Positions 1 through 7,170 of a stretch of 34,475 bases of DNA are shown one piece after another; the first letter of the stretch is position 1; each line of letters begins with the position of its first letter. This DNA is from Lachnospiraceae bacterium UBA4348 (lineage in GTDB: Bacteria; Bacillota; Clostridia; Lachnospirales; Lachnospiraceae). The position numbers were made by a program, and so were the translations under genes. Below the pieces are notes generated by a model, which saw nothing but the letters and a program-made list of their open reading frames with translations, ran no database searches and was not told where the DNA came from. Location: positions 1-34,475 of the forward strand of contig DGTA01000128.1 in the NCBI GenBank assembly GCA_002394165.1, given 5' to 3'.

Positions 1-37
1 CGTTCAGATCGTGAGGGTTCAAGTCCCTTCTTCCGCA
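1..37 (+). tRNA. tRNA-Leu, 3' part only
   Basis: The window opens inside a tRNA. A T-arm is visible (stem GAGGG/CCCTT at 13-17 and 25-29 around the loop TTCAAGT), followed by the acceptor 3' strand CTTCCGC at 30-36 and discriminator A at 37. The bases before the T-arm, CGTTCAGATCGT, look like the end of a long class II variable arm. A GCGGAAG acceptor with discriminator A and a long variable arm fits tRNA-Leu. The anticodon lies outside the window, so the isoacceptor cannot be named. CCA is not encoded, since TGA follows directly. Confidence 0.8.
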
Positions 38-43
38 TGAACC

Positions 44-76
44 GGGGATTTTCGTGATGCGAAAATCCCCCTTTTT
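44..76 (+). terminator. Rho-independent terminator after the tRNA
   Basis: GGGGATTTTCG (44-54) pairs perfectly with CGAAAATCCCC (60-70) across a 5-nt loop and is followed by a run of five T (72-76). It ends the tRNA transcript and separates it from the promoter of the LCP gene. Confidence 0.88.
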
Positions 77-105
77 ATGCAATGTGTTTTTTGCCGGGTG
101 CTGTA

Positions 106-134
106 TTGATTATGGCAGGAAATTCTGGTATTCT
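106..134 (+). promoter_or_regulatory. Sigma-A-type promoter of the LCP gene
   Basis: TTGATT (106-111), a 17-bp spacer and TATTCT (129-134) match the vegetative consensus. The start of transcription would fall near 141, giving a leader of about 50 nt before the AGGAG ribosome binding site at 180-185. Confidence 0.55.
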
Positions 135-192
135 TTAAAGGTATGAGTTTTATTGACCGAAGTGCGTCGGGAGTGTTTGGAGGAGTTAAATA

Positions 193-1464
193 ATGTCCAG
201 CAGATATGATGATCATCGGGAGATCAATGACAGCGGCATTACGTTCGAACCCGTGGGGCCGAACTGGAAAAAGACGTTTGCAGTCGTGCTCAGCATTGTG
301 CTCGCCGTTGTTGTGATCGGAGGAGGGCTGATCTTTTACTTCGGCCACAACCTGATCAATCTGGCCAATTATGTGCCGGATAACGAGGTGCAGGTAGTGG
401 AAAAAGTTGAAGATCTTCCGGAAGAGGCGTTTGAGACCGTTGCGGCCAATGACAAAAAAGGAAAAGTGGTCAAGGAGGAAGAACTCCAGCGTATCCATGA
501 TTCCATGGCGAAGGTGGACAAGGCCGTTGAGACGCCGGTCAATGACAAGGTTTATAATATCATGCTGGTGGGCGTTGACAGGAGAGACAAGTCCTGGAAC
601 GGAAACTCCGACAGCATGATGCTTGTATCGGTCAATTACGGAGCCAAGCGTGTCAGCATCGTTTCCCTGATGAGAGACACTTATGTCAACATCCCGGATG
701 TCGGCTATGAAAAGCTGAACAATTCCTACGCCAGAGGCGGCGGCCCGCTGCTTACGCAGACGGTTTCCAACATGTACAATGTGGATGTCCGTGATTATGC
801 TGCGGTCGATTTTGAGAATATGATCGAGATCGTGGATGCGGTCGGCGGCGTTGACCTTGAGATGACGGACGCGGAAGTGGAAGTCGCCAATGGATACATG
901 CGCGACATGTGCAACACTCTGGGAATGGACGGAGAGCAGTATGTGCTTCCGGGCGGCGGTTCCTATCACTGCAACGGTGTCCAGGCAGTGGCTTATGCCA
1001 GGAACCGTTTCGTCGGCAATTCTGACTATGCCAGAACCGAACGACAGCGTTATGTGATCTCACAGCTCATTCAGGAGATCAAAATGATGAACGCGGGCCA
1101 GCTCGCCAGCTTTGTCAGGGATGTGCTTCCGCTGGTCACCCATAACCTTTCCGAATCGAAGATCTGGGACCTTGTGAAAGACGCCCCGGATATCTTCACC
1201 TTCAAATTCGTGCAGGACCGTATCCCGTATGATGGCCTCTATGACGTGATCTATGTCAAGGGACAGGATATGCTTGTTCCCGACTGGGAGAAGACCGTGA
1301 CCATGCTTCACGATACGATCTACGGAAGCGGAAAAGTCAGCGACAATTATGACAATGTCCAGGACGACCGTACGGACGGGAATGACGAATATACCGATGA
1401 CTACATCGAAATGTTCATCAAACCGTCTGAAGATGAGAACGGCGGCGCGGCTGACGCCGCCTGA
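193..1464 (+). CDS. LCP (LytR-CpsA-Psr) family cell-wall polymer ligase
   Basis: This 423-aa protein has a cytoplasmic N-terminus, one membrane segment at about residues 28-50, and an extracellular LCP domain at about 120-320. The domain shows the family landmarks: VGVDRRD, NSDSMMLVSVN, VSIVSLMRDTYVNIP, GGVDLEM and YARNR...DYARTERQR, whose Arg and Asp residues bind the polyprenyl pyrophosphate. LCP enzymes transfer undecaprenyl-linked teichoic acids or capsular glycans onto peptidoglycan outside the cell. The C-terminal 50 residues are Asp/Glu-rich and probably disordered. A GGAGGAG site precedes the ATG. The gene is a single transcription unit closed by a bidirectional terminator. Which polymer it transfers cannot be told from sequence. 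Confidence 0.93.
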   Translation: MSSRYDDHREINDSGITFEPVGPNWKKTFAVVLSIVLAVVVIGGGLIFYFGHNLINLANYVPDNEVQVVEKVEDLPEEAFETVAANDKKGKVVKEEELQRIHDSMAKVDKAVETPVNDKVYNIMLVGVDRRDKSWNGNSDSMMLVSVNYGAKRVSIVSLMRDTYVNIPDVGYEKLNNSYARGGGPLLTQTVSNMYNVDVRDYAAVDFENMIEIVDAVGGVDLEMTDAEVEVANGYMRDMCNTLGMDGEQYVLPGGGSYHCNGVQAVAYARNRFVGNSDYARTERQRYVISQLIQEIKMMNAGQLASFVRDVLPLVTHNLSESKIWDLVKDAPDIFTFKFVQDRIPYDGLYDVIYVKGQDMLVPDWEKTVTMLHDTIYGSGKVSDNYDNVQDDRTDGNDEYTDDYIEMFIKPSEDENGGAADAA

Positions 1465-1470
1465 GAGATA

Positions 1471-1510
1471 AAAAAAGATGACAGAGGAAAAAGCCTCTGT
1501 CATCTTTTTT
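1471..1510. terminator. Bidirectional terminator between LCP and rubredoxin genes
   Basis: GATGACAGAGG (ending 1487) pairs with CCTCTGTCATC (starting 1494) across a 6-nt loop. The stem is extended by an A-run on the left and a T-run on the right, so it can terminate both the plus-strand LCP transcript and the minus-strand azl/rubredoxin transcript. Confidence 0.9.
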
Positions 1511-1514
1511 TATC

Positions 1515-1673
1515 TTATTCTTTTGAAAATTCATCTTTTCCGGCGCCGCAGATAGGACAGACCCAATCTTCGGGAAGATCTTCAAAAGCAGTTCCGGGTG
1601 CAATACCGTTATCCGGATCGCCCTCGGCGGGATCATAAACATATCCGCAGGGATCGCATACATACTTATCCAT
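1515..1673 (-). CDS. Rubredoxin
   Basis: A 52-aa protein read on the minus strand, starting MDKYVCDPCGYVYDPAEG and ending with CPICGAGKDEFSKE. It has the two CxxC knuckles of rubredoxin (C6/C9 and C39/C42), each followed by Gly, that coordinate a single iron. Length and the internal PGTAFEDLPEDWVCP segment are canonical. Rubredoxins are small cytoplasmic one-electron carriers, typical of anaerobes, often feeding oxygen- or peroxide-reducing enzymes. A strong AAGGAGG ribosome binding site precedes the ATG. The gene lies 21 bp after the HPr-like gene and probably shares its transcript. No partner reductase is adjacent, so its electron donor and acceptor are unknown. Confidence 0.95.
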   Translation of the reverse strand: MDKYVCDPCGYVYDPAEGDPDNGIAPGTAFEDLPEDWVCPICGAGKDEFSKE

Positions 1674-1694
1674 AGAATTTACCTCCTTTTTTAG

Positions 1695-1952
1695 TCAGAT
1701 CGGTTGATTATCAGGCGAAAGGAAGGCCTTTAGCGCAGCTACGGCCTCTTTTTCGTCGTCACCGTCAGCACTTATCTGCAAGGTGCCGCCTCTTAGGTCC
1801 ATTGACATCATACCCATGATACTTTTAGCATTGTAATTGCTGTGATTACATCTGAAAGTGATCCGGCTCCTGAAAGAGCATGCAAGCTGAACAAGCTCCG
1901 GTACCAGGAACCTGTCTTCAGGGAAAGATAAAGCGATTGTCTCTACGTACAT
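1695..1952 (-). CDS. HPr-like protein lacking the phosphorylatable histidine
   Basis: An 85-aa protein with the HPr fold signature. The segment NAKSIMGMMSMDL (from residue 41) matches the Ser46 region of HPr, and the C-terminal ISADGDDEKEAVAALKAFL matches its last strand and helix. The active-site loop that should read GxHARPA is instead EDRFLVPEL (residues 12-20), so the His15 accepting phosphate from PTS enzyme I is missing. It therefore cannot act as a normal sugar-transport phosphocarrier. Retention of the Ser46 region recalls Crh of Bacillus, a His15-less HPr paralogue used in carbon catabolite control; that analogy is inference. AAGGAAG lies 8 nt before the ATG. It is followed by the rubredoxin gene. 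Confidence 0.82.
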   Translation of the reverse strand: MYVETIALSFPEDRFLVPELVQLACSFRSRITFRCNHSNYNAKSIMGMMSMDLRGGTLQISADGDDEKEAVAALKAFLSPDNQPI

Positions 1953-1981
1953 AAAATGGCTTCCTTTCTGCAGATATGTCC

Positions 1982-2010
1982 ATTTTCACGGATTTACACA
2001 AGAATGTCAA
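1982..2010 (-). promoter_or_regulatory. Putative promoter of the HPr-like/rubredoxin pair
   Basis: On the minus strand, TTGACA (2010-2005), a 17-bp spacer and GAAAAT (1987-1982) lie just after the azlD stop codon. This would let the HPr-like and rubredoxin genes be expressed separately from azlCD. The -35 is perfect; the -10 matches 4 of 6. Confidence 0.5.
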
Positions 2011-2019
2011 GATGAAACT

Positions 2020-2328
2020 TCAGAAGATGAATCCTGTCAGGAGGACGGCGGCGCAGCAGCTCAAAGCAACGATAAACAGATCCTGGAAGACCCAGGCGGT
2101 GACCAGTCCGGCCGCGAGTGCCGCAAAGCCGCAGCGGATATCATCCGTCGCCCGGATGATCGCAGGAAAGGTCATGACCGATAATGTTACATAGGGCACG
2201 TAATAGAGAAATGAACGGATAAACCGGTTCGTGATGTTCCTGCGAAGAAGCACCATGGGCAGCATGCGGACACTGTAGATCACCAGGATCATCAGCAGCA
2301 GGGAAGGCCATACATAAGAAGCTTTCAT
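2020..2328 (-). CDS. azlD: AzlD-type small subunit of a branched-chain amino acid exporter
   Basis: A 102-aa hydrophobic protein with about four membrane segments. The conserved AzlD features are an early RMLPMVLLRR segment and a central FLYYVPYVTLSVMTFPAI segment. AzlD pairs with AzlC to form an exporter of branched-chain amino acids and analogues such as azaleucine. Its ATG directly abuts the azlC stop codon (TGAATG), so the two are translationally coupled. Length is normal for the family. Confidence 0.9.
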   Translation of the reverse strand: MKASYVWPSLLLMILVIYSVRMLPMVLLRRNITNRFIRSFLYYVPYVTLSVMTFPAIIRATDDIRCGFAALAAGLVTAWVFQDLFIVALSCCAAVLLTGFIF

Positions 2329-3069
2329 TCAGTCAACCTCACTTTCTGTATCCGGTTCGTCAACGGGACGGACAATGGCAGCGGCCCCGGCGATCACGAT
2401 CGTCAGGATGATGATCCTGAAACCGGAGGAAATATCTTTCAGCACGGGCATTTCACTCATCGCAAGCGAGGCGGCCATCGAGATGACGACGATCAGCGCG
2501 ATCGCCCGGGTTTTGCGGGCGGCCGGAATGATGACAGCCAGAAACATTCCGTACAGAGATACGGACAGGGCATCCACGATAAAATGGGGGAGCACGCTGC
2601 CGATCACGACTCCGAGAACGGTTCCGCCGGTCCATCCCGCTGCGGCTATAATGGCCGCGCCGTATGCGTACCAGGGGCTGACTTTTCCTTCAACAGAGGC
2701 GCACAGGCCGAAAAGCTCGTCCGTGATGCAGTAGGACATGCCGAAACGGTGGATGAGTCTCTCACGGGAGCTGACCTTCTGGGAGAGAGCCGCCCCCATC
2801 AGCAGATACCGCAGGTTGACGATGATGGTCGTGACGATCATCTCAAGGGCTCCGGCCCCGGTACTGAGCAGTGTGACCGCTGCAAACTCACCGGCCGACG
2901 CAAGCATGAACACGGACATGACCCCTGACTGAAGGGCGCTCATGCCGGCATTGCGGCAGTTGATCCCGAGTGCGATGGCGACCGCAAAATAACCCAGACA
3001 GATGGGGATTCCTGCCCGAAATCCCTGCCGCAGCCATTCGCTGCCTGTTTTTTCCGTTTTCTGTTTCAT
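2329..3069 (-). CDS. azlC: AzlC-type branched-chain amino acid exporter, large subunit
   Basis: This membrane protein (246 aa from the start chosen here) carries AzlC hallmarks: FRAGIPICLGYFAVAIALG, then SVFMLASAGEFAAVTLL and NLRYLLMGAALS, then several further helices. An in-frame ATG exists at 3123, but a promoter at 3127-3155 would start transcription at about 3120, downstream of that codon. The ATG at 3069 (MKQKTEK) is therefore preferred, with a purine-rich AAGAAG ribosome binding site. It is the first gene of an azlCD unit and divergent from the flavoprotein gene at 3214. No Lrp-type regulator lies beside it, unlike in Bacillus. Confidence 0.9.
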   Translation of the reverse strand: MKQKTEKTGSEWLRQGFRAGIPICLGYFAVAIALGINCRNAGMSALQSGVMSVFMLASAGEFAAVTLLSTGAGALEMIVTTIIVNLRYLLMGAALSQKVSSRERLIHRFGMSYCITDELFGLCASVEGKVSPWYAYGAAIIAAAGWTGGTVLGVVIGSVLPHFIVDALSVSLYGMFLAVIIPAARKTRAIALIVVISMAASLAMSEMPVLKDISSGFRIIILTIVIAGAAAIVRPVDEPDTESEVD

Positions 3070-3107
3070 ATATCTTCTTCTTTCTTGCTTTTTCCTTACG
3101 GAAGCTT

Positions 3108-3136
3108 TTGACCGAACTGCCATTCTATGATAGAAT
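3108..3136 (+). promoter_or_regulatory. Promoter of the flavoprotein gene, overlapping the azlC promoter
   Basis: TTGACC (3108-3113), a 17-bp spacer and TAGAAT (3131-3136) form a good vegetative promoter reading right, toward the gene at 3214. Its -10 shares bases with the minus-strand azlC -10. Confidence 0.6.
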
Positions 3137-3155
3137 TTGCCCAGTAAAAAGTCAA
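3127..3155 (-). promoter_or_regulatory. Promoter of azlCD, overlapping the divergent promoter
   Basis: On the minus strand, TTGACT (3155-3150), a 17-bp spacer and TATCAT (3132-3127) form a good vegetative promoter. Transcription would begin near 3120, which rules out the upstream in-frame ATG at 3123 and fixes the azlC start at 3069. Confidence 0.6.
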
Positions 3156-3213
3156 CTTAAGCCGGAAGAGCGGTTATAATTCCTTTCAATGCTTTATCAG
3201 GGAGGATCTTGAA

Positions 3214-4023
3214 ATGTATGATGTGATGGTGATCGGATGCGGACCGGCCGGCCTGTCGGCAGCTGTCAATGTACGCCAGAGGGGCGGCAGCGTGATCTGC
3301 GTCGGTACGGCCAAAGAGAACAATCCGCTGTGGAAGGCCGAGCGAATCGATAATTACCTCGGGATGCCTTCGGTGACCGGCAGCCAGATGATGGAAGCCT
3401 TTATCGAGCATGCACGCTCAATGGGCGTGGAGCTGAAGAAGGAACGCGTGCTGAACGCGTTTTACACGGGCGATCACTGGATGATGAGCGCCGGCGCCGA
3501 TGTGCTCGAAGCTTATGCGGTCGTCTTTGCCGGCGGAATCAGCCGCGGCAAAACCTGGCCCGGCGAGGAGGAATATGTCGGCAGGGGCGTCAGCTACTGC
3601 GCCACCTGTGACGGCATGCTCTACCGCGGAAAGGATGTCGCGGTCATCGGTTACGGCAGCGCCGATAAAGAGGAAGCGGAGTACCTTGAACAGATCGGCT
3701 GCCGCACCGTGTACCGTGAAAAGCCGAAAACAGTACGGATCATCGGAGAAAAGAAGGTTTCGGCCGTGGAAGTGGATTCGGAGACGATCCCCTGCGAATG
3801 CGTCTTTATTCTCAGGCCTTCGCTGGCTGCTTCCTCCCTGTTTCCGGGAATTGAATTAAACGGAAGCTACCTGAAGACAGATGAGGATATGGCGACGAAC
3901 CTGCCTGGGCTGTATGCGGCCGGTGACTGTACCGGAAGGCCCCTCCAGGTGGCCAGGGCCGTGGGCCAGGGGCTTGTGGCGGGCCAGAAGGCCATGGAAT
4001 GGGCATCGAACGCGAAGAAATAA
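3214..4023 (+). CDS. Short thioredoxin-reductase-like flavoprotein
   Basis: A 269-aa FAD-dependent disulfide oxidoreductase. Visible are the N-terminal FAD motif GCGPAG (8-13), the redox pair CATC (129-132) and the second FAD motif YAAGDCTGRPLQVARAVGQG (234-253). It is about 40 residues shorter than typical TrxB. The missing part lies in the NADPH domain, where the usual GGGxSA is GYGSAD (146-151) and the HRRxxxR stretch that grips the NADPH phosphate is replaced by YREKPKTVR. The redox cysteines suggest it reduces a thioredoxin-like partner, but the electron donor may not be NADPH. Clostridia are known to have ferredoxin-dependent flavin thioredoxin reductases without these motifs. A GGGAGG site precedes the ATG. 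No thioredoxin gene is adjacent. Confidence 0.85.
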   Translation: MYDVMVIGCGPAGLSAAVNVRQRGGSVICVGTAKENNPLWKAERIDNYLGMPSVTGSQMMEAFIEHARSMGVELKKERVLNAFYTGDHWMMSAGADVLEAYAVVFAGGISRGKTWPGEEEYVGRGVSYCATCDGMLYRGKDVAVIGYGSADKEEAEYLEQIGCRTVYREKPKTVRIIGEKKVSAVEVDSETIPCECVFILRPSLAASSLFPGIELNGSYLKTDEDMATNLPGLYAAGDCTGRPLQVARAVGQGLVAGQKAMEWASNAKK

Positions 4024-4078
4024 AGGAATAAGCGAAACTGTAAAAAAGCCTCTTGCGAGGCAGCGATGGAGGATGAAA

Positions 4079-4693
4079 ATGTATATTACCTGTCTTGATC
4101 TTGAGGGAGTGCTGGTACCGGAAATCTGGATCGCTTTTGCCGAGGCGAGCGGCATTCTGGAGCTGAGACGGACGACCCGCGATGAGCCGGACTATGACAA
4201 ACTGATGAAGTACCGCCTTGATATCCTGAAAGAACACGGACTTGGCCTGAAACAGATCCAGGACACGATCGAAACGATCGATCCGCTTCCCGGAGCGAAA
4301 GATTTTCTGGACAAACTCCGTGACCTGACCCAGGTCATCATCATGAGCGATACGTTTACCCAGTTTGCCGCGCCGCTGATGAAGAAGCTGGGAAGGCCGA
4401 CTCTTTTCTGCAACTCCCTTGAGGTTGGCGCAGACGGCATGATCACCGGATACAGGATGAGAACGGCACAGTCAAAGCTGTCTTCCGTGAAGGCGCTCCA
4501 GTCCATCGGTTTTGATACGATCGCCGCCGGAGACAGCTATAACGATCTGGCCATGATCCGGGCCAGCAGGGCAGGCTTCCTGTTCAGGTGCCCTGATACG
4601 ATCAGAAAGGACAACCCGGATCTTGAGGCATATGATACTTTTGACGGACTCTATGAGGGCATCCGAAAAGTCGTACAGGCTGAAGGAAACTGA
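4079..4693 (+). CDS. thrH: ThrH-type phosphoserine phosphatase / phosphoserine:homoserine phosphotransferase
   Basis: A 204-aa HAD-superfamily enzyme that begins with CLDLEGVLVPEIWIAFAE, the distinctive ThrH form of the catalytic DxDGT motif (here DLEGV, Asp nucleophile and Glu). Further motifs are VIIMSDTF (HAD motif II Ser) and AAGDSYNDLAMI (motif IV acidic pair). ThrH of Pseudomonas, 205 aa, dephosphorylates phosphoserine and can pass the phosphate to homoserine, linking serine and threonine synthesis. ATGs occur at 4073 and 4079. GGAGG at 4068-4072 touches the first, so the second, 6 nt away, is the start. It lies 55 bp after the flavoprotein and probably shares its transcript. Confidence 0.92.
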   Translation: MYITCLDLEGVLVPEIWIAFAEASGILELRRTTRDEPDYDKLMKYRLDILKEHGLGLKQIQDTIETIDPLPGAKDFLDKLRDLTQVIIMSDTFTQFAAPLMKKLGRPTLFCNSLEVGADGMITGYRMRTAQSKLSSVKALQSIGFDTIAAGDSYNDLAMIRASRAGFLFRCPDTIRKDNPDLEAYDTFDGLYEGIRKVVQAEGN

Positions 4694-4710
4694 TCCGGAG
4701 GAGCATGAGA

Positions 4711-5595
4711 ATGGACAGATTGGATGGATTATCCAGCCGGAACAGGGCGACGAAGGAGCTGCTGCGGATCCTGGCACTTCTGACAGCTTCTTTGATCATT
4801 GCCCTGAACATTAAGTCATTCGTGAGGACCGGAGGCCTGTTCCCGGGCGGAGTAAACGGTCTGACGCTGCTGATCCAGCGCGCCGCACAGCGTTACATGA
4901 ATGTCAGTATCCCGTTCACGGCCGTCAACACGGCGCTGAACGCGATACCGATCTATATCGGTTTCCGGTATATCGGAAAAAAGTTCACGGCTTATTCATG
5001 CCTGGTGATCGCTGTCACGAATATCCTGACAGACCTGATCCCCGGCTTTGCGGTGACCTCGGATCCGCTGCTGATCAGCGTGTTCGGCGGACTGATCAAT
5101 GCGGTCGCCATGAGCGTGTGCCTGAAGGCCGGCGCTACGACCGGCGGAACGGATTTTATCGGGATCTTCCTGTCGGAGCGGAGCGGGCGCGACAGCTTCA
5201 ATGTCATCCTGGGCATCAATGCCTGCATCCTGACGGCGGCCGGCTTTATGTTCGGCTGGGATAAAGCGCTGTACTCTATCATCTTTCAGTTTGTCTCCAC
5301 ACAGGTGCTCCATGTGACATACCGCAATTACCAGCAGGAGACGCTGCTGATCGTCACGGAGCACCCCGATGAGATCTGCGCCGCGATCAGTGACAGGGCA
5401 GGGCACGGAGCCACGGTCCTGCACGGGGAGGGCGCCTACGGCGGTGAGCCAAGATGCCTGGTGTACTCAGTCATCGCCCGGTCCGACCATGCGGCCGTGA
5501 TCCGCTCCGTAAGAGTGATCGATCCGAAGGCGTTTACCAATGTGATGCCTACGGACGAGCTTCTGGGGCGGTTTTATTCCCGTCCTCACGATTAA
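4711..5595 (+). CDS. YitT-family membrane protein (DUF161 plus DUF2179)
   Basis: An approximately 294-aa integral membrane protein. Five or so hydrophobic segments occupy residues 20-180, including the family signatures FPGGVNGLTLL and KAGATTGGTDFIG. A cytoplasmic C-terminal DUF2179 domain follows (QQETLLIVTEHPDEIC, then GATVLHGEGAYGGEPR and DPKAFTNVMPT). YitT proteins are common in Firmicutes in several copies; their substrate is not established. GGAGGAG at 4697-4703 suits the ATG at 4711 better than the in-frame ATG at 4705, a difference of two residues. The gene follows thrH by 17 bp. Confidence 0.9.
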   Translation: MDRLDGLSSRNRATKELLRILALLTASLIIALNIKSFVRTGGLFPGGVNGLTLLIQRAAQRYMNVSIPFTAVNTALNAIPIYIGFRYIGKKFTAYSCLVIAVTNILTDLIPGFAVTSDPLLISVFGGLINAVAMSVCLKAGATTGGTDFIGIFLSERSGRDSFNVILGINACILTAAGFMFGWDKALYSIIFQFVSTQVLHVTYRNYQQETLLIVTEHPDEICAAISDRAGHGATVLHGEGAYGGEPRCLVYSVIARSDHAAVIRSVRVIDPKAFTNVMPTDELLGRFYSRPHD

Positions 5596-5693
5596 TGTTT
5601 TATTCAGAATTATTTAAGGTGTCGGCAGGCGGCGGCTGTGTTATGATGAGTGAGTGACAGGATCAAATACTATGAACTTGGGAGTGTAATCAG

Positions 5694-7157
5694 GTGAAAG
5701 GTGTTAATTTTCTGAGAATATTGGCCATAGTCCTTGTTCTGCTTCTCGGGACGGCGCTCGGACTTGGCTTTTTCTATGTCAAACAGCAGGATGAGAGGAC
5801 AACGTTCTTCTCCAAAACGCTGGTCAACGGATCGGATGTTTCGGACGAGACACCGCAGCAGGTCCTGGAATCCATTCTGAAGACCTACTCGACCAAGACG
5901 GTGATCATCCGCGAAAAAGGAGAGGACAATATCAAGGGCGACCTGGCATATTTCGGCTACCTGATCGACTCCGACAAGATCCTTAAGCAGCTCAACGACG
6001 CTCTCGCTTCCCAGAAGAGCAGCTTTTTCGCCATGTTCGGAAGCCTTGTGAACGGGAATAATTTTAATGTCAGTATTCCCTATACCTACCATGAGGAGAT
6101 CTTTGAGGCAGCAGTCAACACCCAGGCCTTGAAGGAGGAGCGCTTCCCGAGCGTGGATTCCGAGATGGTCTTTGACAAAAAGAAGAAGGAATATTCAGTG
6201 ACCGAGGAGGTCTACGGAAATGAGATGAGCGATGAGAGCCTTCGTGAATTTGTTCACGGCGAGCTTGTTCCCTTCGTGACGTCCGGAAGCGGCGAGCTGG
6301 TGCTCACCATGGAGATCCCGGACAGCCTGTACATCAAGCCGCAGGTAACCTCCCAGGATATTGAGCTCAACAATCTGTGCAATATCTACAACCGTTTCTG
6401 CAAAGCCCAGATCACCTACGAGTTCGGCAGCAAGAAGGAAAAGCTCGACTGGGATACCATAAAGGACTGGATCCTGATCGAGAACGGCGAGGGAGTCATC
6501 AGCCGGGAAAAGCTGGGAGAATTCGTGATGAACCTCGGAATGAAATACAATACGCTGCATCTTGACAGGACCTTCCACACTTCCTACGGCAACGATATCG
6601 TGATCGACGGGAGCATGAACGATTACGGCTACATGATCGACGAGGAAGCGGAGGTCACACAGCTGGCGGCGGATATCGCTTCCAACCAGAAGGTCAGCCG
6701 CGAACCGGTATACATCACAACGATCAGTGAGTACGGGAACCCTGTGTTCTACTCCAGGGACGGGAAGGATGACCTGAACGGGAATTATGTGGAGATCAGC
6801 CTGAATGCACAGCATCTGTGGTTCTATGTGGACGGCGGCCTTGTGGTCGAGTCAGATATCGTTTCCGGATGCGTAGCCAAAAAGACGGAGACGCAGAGGG
6901 GTGTGTTCCCGCTTGCTTACAAGGAAAGTCCTTCCGTGCTTGTCGGTGCGGATGCGGCTAATGGTTACCGGACTGAAGTGAGCTACTGGATGCCGTTCTA
7001 TGACGGCCAGGGACTCCATGACGCGAACTGGCGCTATTCCTTCGGCGGCCAGATCTACAAGACTAACGGGTCGCACGGATGCGTGAACCTGCCTCCCTAC
7101 GCCGCTCAGATAATCTATAATTATATCAAGGACGGCATGCCCATTGTGATCTATTGA
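5694..7157 (+). CDS. Membrane-anchored L,D-transpeptidase (YkuD) with PG_binding_4 domain
   Basis: A 487-aa protein starting with GTG behind a GGAG site. Residues 8-27 form a signal anchor. Most of the middle (about 60-320) resembles the putative peptidoglycan-binding repeat found ahead of YkuD domains in Clostridia. The catalytic YkuD domain fills about 365-487 and ends in GSHGCVNLP, with His461 and the nucleophile Cys463. Such enzymes make 3-3 crosslinks in peptidoglycan or attach proteins to it, outside the membrane. The gene stands about 100 bp after the YitT gene and 13 bp before the WYL regulator, so it may lead a unit with it and pyrC. Confidence 0.92.
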   Translation: MKGVNFLRILAIVLVLLLGTALGLGFFYVKQQDERTTFFSKTLVNGSDVSDETPQQVLESILKTYSTKTVIIREKGEDNIKGDLAYFGYLIDSDKILKQLNDALASQKSSFFAMFGSLVNGNNFNVSIPYTYHEEIFEAAVNTQALKEERFPSVDSEMVFDKKKKEYSVTEEVYGNEMSDESLREFVHGELVPFVTSGSGELVLTMEIPDSLYIKPQVTSQDIELNNLCNIYNRFCKAQITYEFGSKKEKLDWDTIKDWILIENGEGVISREKLGEFVMNLGMKYNTLHLDRTFHTSYGNDIVIDGSMNDYGYMIDEEAEVTQLAADIASNQKVSREPVYITTISEYGNPVFYSRDGKDDLNGNYVEISLNAQHLWFYVDGGLVVESDIVSGCVAKKTETQRGVFPLAYKESPSVLVGADAANGYRTEVSYWMPFYDGQGLHDANWRYSFGGQIYKTNGSHGCVNLPPYAAQIIYNYIKDGMPIVIY

Positions 7158-7170
7158 CGGAGGTGAGTCG

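Noticed and set aside
3070..3123. 18-residue N-terminal extension of AzlC from an upstream ATG
   Set aside because: The predicted transcription start near 3120 lies downstream of that ATG, and no ribosome binding site precedes it.
4041..4061. Hairpin GCCTC-TTGC-GAGGC with a T-run on the minus strand
   Set aside because: It looks like a minus-strand terminator, but no minus-strand gene lies to its right; on the plus strand there is no T-run. Possibly only limits antisense RNA.
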